The translations under genes were made by a program, and so were the position numbers. A DNA stretch of 64,000 nt, taken from contig VXBM01000042.1 in the NCBI GenBank assembly GCA_013400155.1, forward strand, positions 1,129,282 to 1,193,281. Reading direction: 5' to 3'. Within the stretch, counting starts at the first letter, position 1, and each line of letters begins with the position of its first letter. This document shows positions 1 to 13,951 of this stretch, in pieces. The notes under the pieces were generated by a model. It did not search any database and was not told the origin of the DNA. It was given only the letters and a program-made list of their open reading frames with translations. The DNA is from Helopsaltes ochotensis (Eukaryota; Chordata; Aves; Passeriformes; Locustellidae).

Positions 1-241
1 TGTTTGCATACAAACAACATGCCTTGCATATCAGATTCTTTAATCTTATGAATTTTTGTAATTCAAAAATTCATTATGTTTCCTTGTAAAATACCTGAAA
101 TATGGTTAAACTCATATATAAGTACATGCATTTGCTTCTAATTTGCTATTAATATGTAATTTATAAATTGCTAATGCATATACTAAAAATGACAGTGAAT
201 GATAATAATATGAAACGATCCCTTAATATTTATTTTTGTAG

Positions 242-303
242 CTCCAATTGCCAATAATTTCCCGAAGCCCAAGCTCTTGAAACCTCAAAGAAAATTGATC
301 CTG
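242..303 (+). CDS. VSTM4: VSTM4 penultimate coding exon
   Basis: A 62-nt exon preceded by a T-rich tract and an AG at 240-241, followed by the donor GTGAGT at 304. Only one frame is open. It begins with the last two bases of a split codon and encodes a basic, proline-rich stretch starting PIANNFPKPKLLKP. It ends on a codon boundary, which matches the start of the next exon at 11032. It is probably the juxtamembrane-to-tail part of the cytoplasmic region. Confidence 0.82.
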
Positions 304-3300
304 GTGAGTAATTTTCTATGACATAATTTTCTGCATATTTTTCTCTCTCGATATAAATGCTGTAATGTTGCCAGAACTCAAGGTTCAGATATAAATTTCC
401 ATTAAAAATCATTTAAAATCTTTTTCTTTTTAAGTAATAATTTTTCTAGTGAATTATCTTGGTTCTTTTCCTTTTGACTATTATGTTACACTGGATTATG
501 TTTTCCAGCTTTCTAACAGTTGTCATGTCTACAAACTTAGCCTGTCCTTAAATGAAGCCTGCTATTCATTCTCACGTGCTTCTGGCAGCTGGTGTTTTGG
601 AAAAAAATAGCAGTTACTGACAGAATCATAACTGTACTGTTCATACTTCTTTTGAGACTTTTCAAGTGAGAAATGGGGAGCTTTATTCTGCACTTCACTG
701 ATGTAAGTCAGAAATATCTTGAATTGCAGGAATGATATGGATATATATATGTAGGTCATACTAAGGAAAAAACCCTTCATGTCACAGTTTCTCTTGGGTA
801 TGAGTTTCTGATTGAAAAATATCCTTGCAGATACTTGCCAGGCAAATCAGGTGGATGGTGAGATGTTTCCCTGCTTTTGTAACAAAGCAATGCCTGGACA
901 AGACATCCAGTGGGATTAGAGTGACACAGTTTTGTACCAGCTCACTTCAGATGCCTATAGCTACAGTGGTCTGCTGTGCTCCCTGTGTAGGCAATAGAAA
1001 GAGAGATGAGTTAGAGTCGGAGCCTGATGCTCTGGGGAATTCAGACCGCTGCTCTGAGTTGCCTTTGGGAATCCTTTCTTCCTTCTCTGGCAATAGAGAG
1101 ACTGTATATACAGCTCTCTGTATTAAGTGAACGTGGGTGCCTAAAATTATACCAGTGGAATAACTCAAATGCCATGTGATGATTTCACTTTCAGATGAGG
1201 CCTAGAATTGGGAACCTTCCCACCAATTGTCAGTAAATAGCCTCTACTTTTTACAACCTTGGATACCTGGGCATAATGCTAGGTGACTTGAGAATAGTTC
1301 AGCTAATGTCTTAGGCAATTTTGGATATGGAGCTGATTGTTCCTCTGCTGGTCCTGCTGGGATTGCCTCTTGGCCAGACTCTCCTCAAACAGGTCAGGCT
1401 TTGGTAGAGGAAGAGGCAGATTTTAAAACTCCATGAAAAAGGCTTTATGTTGACATAGGTTACTGTGGCAGGCCAAGCTATGCTAAGAGGACAAAGACAC
1501 AGATGAGAGCATTTGGCACCAGGGGCGACAGCCACCCTTTGCACACAGTGTAAATCCCAGCGCCCGGGCACATCAGTAAAAGAAAGAAAAGAAAGAAAAA
1601 TCAGGCAGTCTTCAGCACTCTTAGGAAAAGCTCTCACCAGTTAAGGCACTCGGACTCTTCCTGGAGGTCAATAAAACACATCAACACGTTCTGAACTTGA
1701 AGGAAATCTGTTTCCAGACACTTTTTCTTTCTGGAATAATTCCAAGGATAGCCCTCAAATCACTGGTGGCTCTTCCCTTCCTTCTACACAACACCAGTCA
1801 AGGTCCAAACCCTTTTGGAGGTGAGCAGGAGTAAAGCCTTTTCAAACAGCAAAATCAGCTTTGTCTCCCCTAGCACAACTGAGGATGCACACGTTGCACG
1901 CAGACAGCAAATTCTGTTTTAATGCCTTGCTGTTGGACTTGAGTCTGGCAGCTGTTTCCATACATTGCTCTCTTCCCTCTCGTATTTCACCTCGGAGAGC
2001 ACCAGGAGAGATGTAGCAGCCCACAAAAAGTACACAGTGAGTTAAAGTTAAAAAGTGATCCAACAAATATGGACTCACCTGGCAATAAAGTGCATTAAGG
2101 GACAAAGTAAACTAAACCAAAGTCAGTCTATAAGGCACATTCAGAAGCTGAGCAGTGCACTTCCCAGAGCAATTTCCCAATTCTGTTCCTCTCGCCACCT
2201 TTTACAACACAGTTGTCTATATTTTTGTATTCTCATGAAAAAATAATCTATACTTTCTGCTTTCGAACTACTTTTTTTTTTTGGTGACAAAAATTAAACT
2301 GATTGAAGCTAAAGAAATTTAAAGAAAGATAAAAAATAAAGAAAATACAGAGAAAAAGACATATCAAAAACATCTAAATAAAACTCCTTTTTATTTTTAG
2401 CAAACTTGTCTCCCCATTTTAATTCTCAAAACTTCTCAGATTTTATATTTTCCATCTGCCTTGGGGAAAAAAAATATCATCATCCTGCCAAATCTCTGCA
2501 GGATAAAATAACCTTTTCTTTCCAACTATAATGATTGCACAGCTGGTGTCTACACTAGGTCTTTTTTCACTGATGGCACACACCATGTAATCACTACTGC
2601 AAAGACAGACACAAATTGCTGAGTTTTGGGCTACTTCTGCAGCTTCCCTCTGCAACCCAAGGAAGGGACTATATTGGGGCACCAGGAGAATATTCTAGAA
2701 AACCTAAGCTAACAAGCTAGAGTGTAAAGGAACATTACAAAATAATTCCAGTGTTTTGGGAAATTTTTTTGTAATAGCCTAAATACCAGTAAAATTATTT
2801 CCAGAGGACACATGCTTTTGGTTTCTTGAAAGATGTTTATAATAAACCAGAGAATTTCTTTTGTTGTTAACGTGCTAGAGTGGGTTGCAGTATAATTTTA
2901 CAAGAACACAATAACCTGGATAAAATACTGACATAATCTCAATGAAAATTAAAAAAGAGAGAGAGAAAGCCTAATACCAAGTTCAATTGCACAGCTTTGA
3001 GTAAAGCCTTTTAAATACTCTGCTTAAGTCATATTGCTTTTGCTTTAGCCAGAATAACAATTCTATGCTCCCCCTGTTGCAAAAATATTCCCCATCAGTG
3101 TCATTCTCTATTAGCATCAATGAGAAATGTGTACAGATCAAAGGAAATAGAGAAGCAGAAATGCAAAAAGGGATGTTTTTTATAGCATGCAAGAAGCACA
3201 GAGAGTCATTACAAAGAAGAAAATTCTGGGGGCCCACAAACTCTTCTCTCTAAGGGCTGTTCTGCTCTAGCTTTAAGTACTTAGCCCTTTGAGTTGGTAG

Positions 3301-6300
3301 GGATAAATCTTCTACTTCCTCAACCAAATTTTCTGGTAAGCCTTTCATTGCCTCCTAGAGATTAGCTGTCATAGCCCAAGAGTGTCAGTTACAGAACATC
3401 ATCTAAATGAAAAGGCTTTAGTGTCTTTTCATGAAGGTTTAAACCATTAATCTTAGGAGCTCCTGTGTGATTCACTACAGCCAACAGAAAGGATACGACT
3501 TCAGGTCGGACCAAACCTTCAAACCTTACTTATGCAACATTTTTGTTGACTTCATCATTTTCACACTGAATTTCAAGGGGAGGTATACCTGCCCAGATAA
3601 GACAGGCTAAATGGAATCTTCTGATTCTGCCGCTGACGTGCACTCAGCTATATCATATAAATATCACACTTTGAAATCAGGTAAATATCTCCTGTAGTAC
3701 AAATTATCCCCGTGGGCTTACTTCTTCAAACACATCCGTGTAAATGTCACAGTCCACAAGAGTTGGCTTCTGCTGTTCCTACGCTGCCTAACCCCTTGAA
3801 TAACCTCTCTGTTGAATAGAGTATATCTGGCTTCTCCTGTTCCCCACCACAGAGTACATGTTGTTCCTGTCTGACTTCTGGAGCAGAGGCCCCTCACTGA
3901 CCATAGTGTGAGCTATTTGAGAGAATCATCCCTCTGCCTTCAGCTCATAGAGCACAGGCAGCATTGTTTATTTCAGCATGGATTGGATCACCAGCGGCTC
4001 AGTGCTACATGGTCACTGAGATCTGCTCTTGATGATGTAAAAGCTACTTGAGAAACAGGAAGGGATTATGGTTATCTAAGGTGGAGGGAAATTTCTAGCA
4101 GTCAGTGTTTTGCACAACTAGTAGGATTCCTCAGTAGTCTTGACTGTAGGTACCATTGGCCCTTTCCTTGAGAAAGAAAAAGGAAGTGAAACACATCTGC
4201 TTAGTAATTTGTGAATTCTGAAGCTGGGAGCAATCAGGTCTTCCCTTTTACTGGATGACTTTAAATTAAAAGCTGTGCCAGCCTCTGTTGGAAGAGTTTC
4301 TTCCTCCACAGCCTGTAACAATGAGCAATGATTTAAGCTCCCAATTTCTTAAGGCACTATTGATCTCCACAGGCTTCCAGTAAGACCATACATGTGATAT
4401 ACAAAAGAGTGGTGAACAGGTTTTCGCTTGACTCGGTTATTCTTTAATATTTCCATTCAGTCCTCATAATTCCTCTCTCTGTAAGATGAATAATCTTTTT
4501 TTTCCCAGTTTCTCCATAGGATGTGAGATGTCCATAGGACATGAATATCATTTGCACATTCAGGAACTCAAAGCTACTGAGTTATGCTTGCTTCCCCATT
4601 GCAGCTGCTATCTTTACTCCCAAGAATGAATGATTTGTATAAATACGTAAAACTTCTTATTGGATCTGTCTCCAGACTTGTGTATTTACAAAATCCCACA
4701 GTAGATGATTTTTGTGTGATGACACATTTGGAGTAACATAAGTATCACCAGTCAAGTGAAAACTTTTAATTACTTCATTGTCTTTTTTTGAATGATGAGA
4801 AAGAATCAGTCTGATTTCAGCAATGTTGGTTTAGAATCTAGGAATAACTGCAACTGTAAAAGCAATAGAGCATTAGCAAATGTGAGGATGCTCTTCCCCC
4901 AAAACACATTCAGTGGGACTTATCAAATCATCTTTGTCCCTGATTCTGTAACCATAACTTCTTTGGGATTCAATAACAAAATTTAGATGCAATGGTGAAA
5001 GAGTCTTCACAAATTGCTGTAGATATTGTTCTCAGGGAGTATAGGAAACATTTTATGCTATAGGGACTAAAAAATAGGCATCTTAAAAGGAACGCTGCCC
5101 TTTTTAACTGATAATGCACTAAAAGATGTAATTACTACTCTCCATATTTTCCAGTGTCATATTTCTTAGCTTTGGCACTGAATGTCTGTCTTGATATTTC
5201 AGCACTCTTACTGGCCAGTAAATGGATTTCTAGAGGATAAGTAATTTTGCAGATCTAGCTTCAGAACTTCTGCAGAAGTGATTTCTGAAGCACTTCTGTT
5301 CCAGGGGAATCTCTGGCTCTCTGCTAGCAATCAAGTCACTGACATTGGTAAACACTTGAAGCTTTAAAAAAAAATAAATTCTGACTTCTGAGTTATGGTA
5401 CTATCTTAATGAGGAACTCATCCCACTGAAGTTCATAGGGTTTGAGCACTAAGTGTGTCTGTGGCCTTCAGGAACACTACTGATTTCAGCACAAGAAAGG
5501 CCACATATTATAAAGGGAGGGATTTTTCAATGTAGATTTAAAAACAGGACTGTCAAAGGCTAATACTTTCCTCTCTGAAGCTACAGTGAGTTTTCTCCTG
5601 CCTGACTCCACTGCCAGCATGTGCTTTCTCCAGTGTCCCCGGTGGCCCAGACAAGGGAGTTGCAGCCCATCCACAGACATGCTGGATCTTTCCTTCAGCA
5701 CATCCTCACTTTCACCTCCATCACTGACCCTTCAGCCATGGCCAGGCTGGCAGCCATATCCCATCCCCTCCACGGCTGTAAAACCCAGATGCTTTGAAAA
5801 GGAGATATGCAGAGGAGATGACGGGCTACCCCCTTTCCCTTAGGCTGCACTCAGCACGCAGTTTCCACCCCTCTGGGCATGCACACAGAGACAGCCAACA
5901 ATCTCTTCCTGTGGTAACACAGCCCAACCAGTTGGCCTGGGGAGTCCTGTCTCGACACTTTCTGATGGAGTGTGCTCAGCAGTGACACTGGATGCTCCTG
6001 AGCTGCGCCATCTGGACGCTATCTGTATTTTTTCTGTAGAGCTTTTAACCAACTGTGATTACAAAACAGGATGTTTCTCAAATATTAAAGGAAAAAGGCC
6101 AAAGAGTCAAGTTTGGCTTTTGCAAGAGAAAGGGAGAGGAAAAAAAAAAGGTTGTTTCAGAGTGTCCTTGCTAAGAAGAGCTCCTTCATGGCAGTGGGAC
6201 AAGGCTGCTTGCCTGGTGCTGTGGAATAGCCTAGTGAGAAGTGCAATTCCTAGAGCCTGGATCACACAAACATTAGCAGCACCTCTTGACTCTGTACCTC

Positions 6301-9300
6301 TCCCACTGGCACTTCCTGCAGCATCCCCGGGCACCACATGCCCACCCAACACAGGTGGCAGTTTGCCATGAGGTGGCACCAGCAAACATCTGCAGAGCTG
6401 GCAGGGTTTCATCCTTGCTGACCTCCTCCATTCACCCATGAGTGCAGGGCATGCCAGTGAGGGTGGAGTTTCATTTTCAAGTGTTACTGCAGGAAACCGG
6501 AGTTACTAAAAATACTGAGAAGCTCTGACTGGAACTTCATAGAATCATAAAATGGCTTTAGAAGGGACCTTAAAAATCATCTAGATCCAACCCCACTGCC
6601 ATGTGCACGATTTGGGAAATATGCTTGTTGAATCCTAAAAACTCTGAGCCGAAAATTTCACCTATAGGGTTTTTCCCCCGATATAAAAGTCTTTCTGTAT
6701 GATATCTCAAACAAAAACTACATTACATGTGATTATATAGACACGGAATTCAAAGGGGAATGTCTGCAGCAATAGCCTCTAGAATATTTAAGAGTGAAAT
6801 GAGTTCGGAAGTCAGGCCTTTTCTGCTCATTTTTGATAGTAAAAAAATTCACATTGAGTTTGTCATCTTCATGACATGTGTGGTCATGGAACAGTGAGAT
6901 TGCAGCAGTCTCTAAGTGCAAGTTGGTATCAGTTGTTTTTCCAGAGAAGTTAAATTTATGAGGTTATTATTTGCTTGTTTTCTTCATACCTAATTACAAA
7001 TTTGGGTAAGAGTAGTCTTAGCTAAAATTTCAAGAACTTTCAAGTCTGACATTGCTCACAGTAAACATCCTTGAGGCTGCCAAGAAACAAACTAGCTAAG
7101 CCTGGCAGGAGCAAAACTGACATAAATGGTAATTATGGCATAAAATTCAGAATAATTTTGATTAAAACCCCAACCCTTCTAGATAATTTCTAACACATTT
7201 ATATACTAGACAAATCCAATTTAAAAAAAAAAATCTACACATACTTTGGTTGCTTTTACATATTCACATGACAGACCTTGCAGATTTTTTAACAAGAAAA
7301 ATGTTCCCATAAGTGAACTCTTTTGAGTAGTTGCCAATGGGAAGCCCTGTGACTGGAATAAACTAAAATTAAACTGGAAGGAACCGGGAAGAGGAATAAT
7401 TTTGCATTTGCCAGAAGATACACTGGGAAATCATAACTCTTCCTAATTTGTATTTTGGCAAAATATATGATCCCAAGATGAGAAAACATACATACAAGAT
7501 AAATGCTGTGTCTAGGAATGCCACATTGGAATAGAATCCTACTTGAAGAAATCATTTCAATATTATTTTAGAACAATGATGCAAGAAAAAGGATGTTGTA
7601 GCCCTAGAAATCCAAATGACCTCCTAGAGGAAGAGCCAGGACAGAAAGGGAGGGGTGAATGGCCAGTCGTTCATTGTCCCTTCCTCTTCTGCCCTACCCT
7701 CCATCCCACCTACAACTCCAGTTATTAAAGTCACGCAATTGTTCCAGAAAGGAGGTGATGGCACAGTTCCAGGTTAACACTGCCAAGACGATATCCAATC
7801 CTAATGAGAGATGAAATCATAGAATTAGGGGGGTTTTTTTGGGTTTTTTTTCCCTCTCTGCTCAAACAAGTTGCTTTTGGATAAACAAATCAGCAAAATT
7901 AAATTAAACATGTGGTTGATAAATGAAGTGAAGAAGAGTGTATGGAATAAAAACCTGGCTACCACAGGTACTTAAAGTACTGTTGGCTCCCATACACTGT
8001 TATTACACATCTTTTGCTGAAAACTGTATACCTTTCACAATTTTGAACCTCCTGTGTGTTTCCTCATATTTTCAATCAAATTATTACATACTAGAAATAT
8101 GCATAAGGGAAATTATTCTACACATTTTATGGTGTGCTGTTGCTTGTAGCAGTAATTGAAGTACCTTTTCCACTTATGAAAGTACTAATTTTATTTGGTT
8201 TTATTGCTTTTCTAGATGCAATTATTTATTTAGTGTGTTTTGGCTTTATTAAATTATGTTTACTATAGGAACATCATAAAAATGTATGAAAGCAACACAT
8301 CAGCCACTACTGCCCAATGACTTGTTTTGGGGAATCTAGTGTTATTTTTCATATCCAAACATAATAGAATAAGGTAAGAATAAAGAGATAATCTACACTG
8401 AAAAACAATGCAATTTTGAGATAATATAATAAAACACCTGGACAATATGATTTCATAAATCTTACTTCTAAAATTTACATGAGCTGGGCGTTAGGGTGGC
8501 TATTTCAGGACATGAGCCATTTTCTAAATGGAAACATAACAAGAAATATGATTAAACAATAAAGGAGAAAACATATACAGATTTAGCTTGTCCTGAACAA
8601 CTGGTTCCTACAGAACAATGAAAGTATTTCTACCTCAACAGGTGTTCTGCATCAGACTTAGGAAATTCAGAGTTTTACTCTGGCAGTGACCAACAGCTTT
8701 GTTTCAAAAGTTGTATGAGATTCATTTTGAGGAGGCTTTTCACATACAGTGTATCATTATGCATTGAAGGTCTGATGTGACACTAAAGCAGGCAGCAACA
8801 TTCCCAGTATCTTCAAACAGAGACTCAGTATACTGTCATGCACTCAAAATAAAATCTTCAGCATTTTTTTGGTGTTATTGTGGTGTCCACCCTCAATGTA
8901 ACTCCTGTATTTAGCTTCTGTACTACATAACTGAATAGACAGGCCATTTGAAATACCATACCATTTGAAATCTCAAAAGGAATCTTAAGTTTACATAAAA
9001 GCAAGAAACAACTGAAGTGCCTGGAAACTGAGGCTAATACTTTCAGGATAGAAAGAAAAGGGCAGTATAAAAATTTTTCAGGCATCACAGCAGTTGACCA
9101 AGATTTTTTTCCAAGTCTTTAAGCCAAGGCCATGATAGGAGAGATGTCTTTCTAAGCATTGTGGTTTAGTTCAGTCCTAATATATTGACAAAGAAAATAT
9201 ATGTTTGATTTCTCTTACAGTCAAGATCTGTCTAGATCCACAGGAATTCCTTTTGACATTACACCAGAGAATTCAGCAAAAGCAGGAAATTTTCTGTTAC

Positions 9301-11157
9301 CAACAGCAGAGCATTTTGTAGTGAAAGAGGACCAGAAGTTGAGATCAAATAGGGCGACACATGGAAGTGGGGGAGGGAGGGAAGACGGTGAACAGTGAAA
9401 GGCAAAGGTGCCAGTCCTGCAGGCAGTGCCCTGCAAAGGGCCTGGACTCACATGGCACACATCGAGTGACTTCACTGCCACCCCTTGCAGCAGCAGCTGC
9501 ACAAACTTCTGAGGATTTGATCTGCAGCAAAGACATAATATCAAATTAATGCTGGAAAAGTGTAAACTTTTTCACCCTGATGGAAACAACCCGAAATGCT
9601 GAGTGTGAGCAACTGTCAAGGCAAAAGGAGAGGATTCCAGAGCAGTGCAAAGGACAGGAAGCAGGGGAGCACAGGGACTGATTTCAGAGGGTATTAGATA
9701 CTTATCTTTTTAGGCAGAAGACAATACAATAAGTATTCAAACACATTTCAAGGAAACAGGAATCATTTGTGTTAAATCAGAAATAAATAAGCAATAAATA
9801 AACTGTGAAACTTTTGGCCTTGGCAAATATTTACCATTTCTTCCTAACATTTAAGTAGTGTGTGGAAAATTTTGGTTTGTGAACTTTGAGCCAATTTTAA
9901 GTTTACAACTGCCAAAGCATTTCTTAGTATGAGAGATGCAACCTTTTCGTGGTTACTTCTTGTGACTGCAAAACTTAGCATGGCTGAAATGTTTTGGTTT
10001 TTTAATTGTCTTCTGCATTTCAACTTGAGGACTCCAGTTATTTGGGTAGAACACAGTACTCACGAAAATAAAGAACAAATTCTCCAGTACTTCACTTACA
10101 TAGGGCTGTAGAGCTTCACTCTTTTCAGGGAACATAGAGGGTTCAATCTTCTACAGATGAATTGAAATCCATTTTGAGTACTGAGGATCTCACATACAAT
10201 TCCCCAACAGGTCTTTTATTTTTTGCTGCATTTTCTAAGGTAAGAGTGGGTTGTTGATGTCTAATTCAACTGTGAGCAAAACACACACAGGAGCACAATA
10301 CAAGAGTTTCCTCCTCTAAACCAGCTGAGTCTGGATTAAGCCACCAATAGCAGTAGGCGGCTTCTGCCACACACGAGAAATTTGTTCACTAAATTTTATT
10401 GACCATCTCCCTTAGCTAAATTTTATAGTTTTAATTCAAACTCAATCATGGTAATACGGCAGGCAGTTTTGGTGGTATGGCCTTTGTTCTAAACTCTGAA
10501 CTCACTTATAGCTTGGCAAAAGTGGTGGAATTCCACTGGAATGGCAGTAATGCTATCCAGTTTTTTCTGCCTTCTGCATATTTTTAACATTTTTGGTTCT
10601 GTTAAGAAATATACCAAGAGGTTCTGTGTGTGGCTGTGATTAGAGATGTAACTGGTCCATGGTTTACAGCTGGAAAGCAAATCTGGCATGTATCTTTCAA
10701 ATTGTGAAATCTTCAATAAATAAAATTGGGAAATTTAGTAATGAGGCTGAACATTTTGCTAACATACATCTTTCAAATCTGTAATATTTGAACTGTCAAA
10801 GTGTTCTGTGTTTGTGAAATTAGAAGCAAACCTGAAAATGCTACTTAGCCCTGGTTCTTATTTTTAATATTATTTTTATTTCATCTTCTGTGAACTATCT
10901 CTAATGCAGAGTAAACTGTTAACAACATAGTAGAATTAGAATGGGTGGGAGAAAAACTGTACCAAATGTTATAAAATATCTACATTCAGTGGTAACGAAA
11001 TTATAATAAATCTGTTGGTTCTGTTTTGCAGCCAAAAATCGCAGAGGAGAATTTAACATATGCTGAACTTGAACTGATGAAGCCAATTCAGGAAGCCAAA
11101 GGCATTTCCAGTATGACAGTCTACGCACAGATACTCTTTGAGGAGAACAAGCTGTAA
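242..11157 (+). CDS. VSTM4: VSTM4, C-terminal part (last two coding exons, 5' part outside window)
   Basis: V-set and transmembrane domain containing 4, a single-pass immunoglobulin-family membrane protein. From the literature it is reported as a precursor of a secreted peptide and as a negative regulator of T cells. Only the end of the cytoplasmic tail is visible: exons 242..303 and 11032..11157, joined in phase, giving 61 full residues. The signal peptide, V-set domain and membrane helix must lie left of the window. The family is recognised by its highly conserved end, with ENLTYAELEL followed by TVYAQILFEENKL and the stop. LTYAEL fits an ITIM-type motif and TVYAQI fits an ITSM-type motif, with the two tyrosines 21 residues apart. 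The gene is convergent with WDFY4, as in mammals. The identification rests on recalled family sequence rather than a search. Confidence 0.9.
304..11031 (+). other. VSTM4: VSTM4 last intron (10.7 kb)
   Basis: A GT-AG intron. It contains a CR1 3'-end fragment at about 6537-6605 and a GC-richer patch at about 5580-6450, where frames are open on both strands without any recognisable protein. A cryptic acceptor-like CTCTTACAG lies at about 9211-9219, but no convincing exon follows. Apart from these and short poly-purine runs near 1575-1600 and 2950-2968, I see nothing else in it. Confidence 0.75.
6537..6605 (-). mobile_element. CR1 LINE 3'-end fragment
   Basis: The plus strand reads as the reverse complement of the avian CR1 3' terminus: an ATAGAATCATAAAATGG-type start, then AGAAGGGACCTTAAAAATCATC and CCAACCCC-TGCCATG. 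It is a truncated, diverged copy inserted in the VSTM4 intron, with its 3' end at the low coordinate. It has no coding capacity. Confidence 0.82.
11032..11157 (+). CDS. VSTM4: VSTM4 terminal coding exon
   Basis: The acceptor tract CTGTTTTGCAG ends at 11031. The exon is in phase 0 and encodes 41 residues, then TAA at 11155-11157. It begins PKIAEENLTYAELELMKP and ends TVYAQILFEENKL. The two tyrosine motifs (Tyr in LTYAEL, Tyr in TVYAQI) are the recognisable signature of this protein's tail. No frameshift or premature stop is present. Confidence 0.93.
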   Translation, partial: PKIAEENLTYAELELMKPIQEAKGISSMTVYAQILFEENKL

Positions 11158-11810
11158 CAGTTCATGCCATAATTGTCCTTTGTCTGTGTTCTATTTAATT
11201 CTTCCTGTGCTGTTTATTTATAAAAATCATACAAATGTCCTTATTTTTTTTATTTCCATTCATGCACTTCTGTTTTTCTATGAGACTTTTAAACATGAGG
11301 TAGTTGAAAGTAATCCTAGAAAGAGCAGCTGGTCAACAAGTGACATCCCAGAGATACCCTTTGTAGTGATCTATACCCCTGTCAGAAATGGACTGAAGTT
11401 CAAGTTGGGGCATTGTTAACACTAAACATTATTCCTTCTTTAATGTTAGTGTGATGAGTCCAGCAGCAAACATCAGTATCTCAGCAAGCCTCAGGAGGAC
11501 TAATGGCAGGATCTATGCCCAATCAACCTGCTACTGAAGGAAAAGACCACTGACCAGGAAAATGGCCACTTTAAAGCATTTTGTCCCGTCAGAAAAAAAT
11601 ATTAACCCAGTAAAGCTGAGAAATTTTTTCTACAGCCAAGGAAAATCTAAAATTACTTTTTCTCCTCTTTTTTCCCCCTTCTCCAGAAATAGTTAAAAAG
11701 GTTTGTGCTCTGTGTTTTTAAATTCCCTTTCTAAATGACATTTTCGTTACTAACTTATGTTACTTTTAGTATGGTGTTTGAAATAAAATATTTTGAAATA
11801 ATGTGAAGGA
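11158..11810 (+). other. VSTM4: VSTM4 3' untranslated region (end approximate)
   Basis: Non-coding AT-rich sequence after the VSTM4 stop. The first canonical AATAAA is at 11782-11787, with an ATTAAA close behind near 11820, so transcription probably ends around 11800-11840. The mammalian 3' UTR is longer, so a more distal site is possible. Confidence 0.6.
11782..11787 (+). terminator. VSTM4: VSTM4 poly(A) signal
   Basis: AATAAA about 625 nt after the VSTM4 stop codon, followed by AT-rich sequence. It is the first canonical hexamer on this strand after the stop. Confidence 0.6.
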
Positions 11811-13951
11811 AATATTTGTAATTAAAGCCCCATGATTTAAGGAAGAATATTCATAGCTTGGGAGCATCTCCCAGGATATGATTTTTTAAAATTCTGATTG
11901 GGAATAGGAAAAACTTGATAGTGAGTAAAAAACTGAGAGAACCAGGACACTGCTTTTTATCCTGGTTTAGTTTGGTGTTTCCAAACCTGCAAAAGTTTCC
12001 TCCTGTAGCTTGCACTAATGAGCTGCTGATCTAGAGGAAAAAATTACACAGCTTCTCCTTCAGTATGGATCAGACGCTGTAAAGCCCTGCTGATTTTGGA
12101 GTTATTTATTTGGAAAGACCGGGGCTCAGGCGACAGGGAAATGAGCCTAATGTGAGGACACAAAATAACATTGCTCTTTCTTTACCTCTTGATCCCTGAG
12201 GAGGCATTCTTCCTTTTCCTTTGATACACATTCATGGCAAACGAGCTATCCTCTGCCATCCCAGGCATTTCAGTCATGAAGAATAGCTGGACTGATGTTT
12301 TCAAGGTCATGCATCTTCACTGTCTGAATGTCCCAAAGCTCAGGGAGAGTTTGATACCCAACATCTTTTTTGGTCTTGGGAAGCTTTAACCCTTGAGTAA
12401 CTGGGCAGTTCATGGAGACGTAAAAGCATGGGCTCCTTAGGTCACCATCAGCTCACGGATGCTTGGCACGTGCCAGGTCTTCTCCAGGTCTGTAAGGGAG
12501 CCCCATGACAGGCTGCTCCTTCAGCAGGATTCACTGTGGATTTCGGAGCAGCACTCCTTGGGTTCTGGAGTCATCACTAAGATGGTCCAAGTTGCTTCTT
12601 CCTTTACAGCTCACAGCCTTTTAGTGATAAAACAGCTGCTCACCAGGGGTCAGAGCACAGCTGGGAATCACCACAGGAACTCTTCGTGCGTGCCCTGGTT
12701 CCTGCTACTGCATGGGAGTGCAGGAGAGGAGGATGAGGGGACAGTCAAGGATAAGGACAGGCATCCAAGGGCAACTATGTGACAGAGCACATCACTGCCT
12801 TTTGGAGGGGTTCACCAGAATAAGCAAGTCTGTATAAACTGCATTTTGACTTTTTTGAACAGTGGTAGAGATAAGGCAGCACACATAATCTGTTACTGTC
12901 TAGCCAGGATCTGTAAATATAAAATGCAGTCATCTTCTTCCACATTGGATAAAAATCTCTTCTGTAAAAAGGAATTTAAGAAAAACTTATAAGGCTGACC
13001 ATTATGTAGAGTACTAATTCCAATTCTATTCCTTCATCAAAACAGTTCTTTCCAAACTAAGGCCAGCTTTCATCAATAGATTTCCTAGGAATTATTTGCA
13101 TTTTTAATGTTTGTGTTTGTGAGCTGTCAAAAAAGATGTTTGTTTCACCTTTGCATTATCCCAGGATTTAATCACCCACCAAAAGGGCATGTTATCTTTC
13201 CTTGTTCTCTGATCAGGTGTTGGACTTTCAGTGGCAACAGCAATCAGCTCACTGACCAAAACAAATTGGTGCTAATGAGTGATTCAACATTCAGGGATCA
13301 ATTTTGGAACAGCCAGTTTAACTGACTATTCAGAGAGGACATCTGTAATGCAGACAGCTGTTCAAAAGGCCTTAGAAAAATATAGAATTTATTAGTTGCT
13401 ACTTTGGAATTTAAAATCTTAACACATTAATGATTTGACCACTTAGCTGTGAAAACTTTCAGGTTTGGTTACAAACATTTATTCTGCATAGAACTGGTCA
13501 TTGTGCCCATTGTTCAGAAGAATCCTCTTTGGTAATATTTATGCCTAGCGTGTTAATGAATACCATTCTTTATGTATTAATATCCTATATATTCTTGTTT
13601 ATGTTTGATATCTAATTCCCCAAAATAATAGTTAATTAAACTGAATAAATTACCTTTTTTGTAAAATTTCTTGTCTTAACTCTCTGTAGGATTTATTGCT
13701 TCCTAGAGAAGGATATTGCTTCCTAGATTGAAGGACATGTGTTTATCTCTTACACAGCATTTAGAAAGTCACAGTATTTGGAATTGAATTCTTCATTCTG
13801 CAGAAAAGTCCAGGCTTTTCAAATGTTTTCTATTTTTAACTGGTTCAGATGGGCAGCAGAATTCTTAAAGGCAACAGACCAGCTGAGTGAAACAAGTCCA
13901 GAGATATTACTTGGGAGATCACCCATCTTCCCAAGCAGACATTTCCTATAT

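Noticed and set aside
5580..6450. GC-richer stretch in the VSTM4 intron with overlapping open frames on both strands (up to 133 codons)
   Set aside because: No recognisable family, no consistent splice borders, and frames are open on both strands, as expected from local base composition.
9201..9549. Acceptor-like CTCTTACAG followed by open frames on both strands, considered as an extra VSTM4 exon
   Set aside because: The exons at 242-303 and 11032-11157 already join in phase, and nothing here resembles the family.
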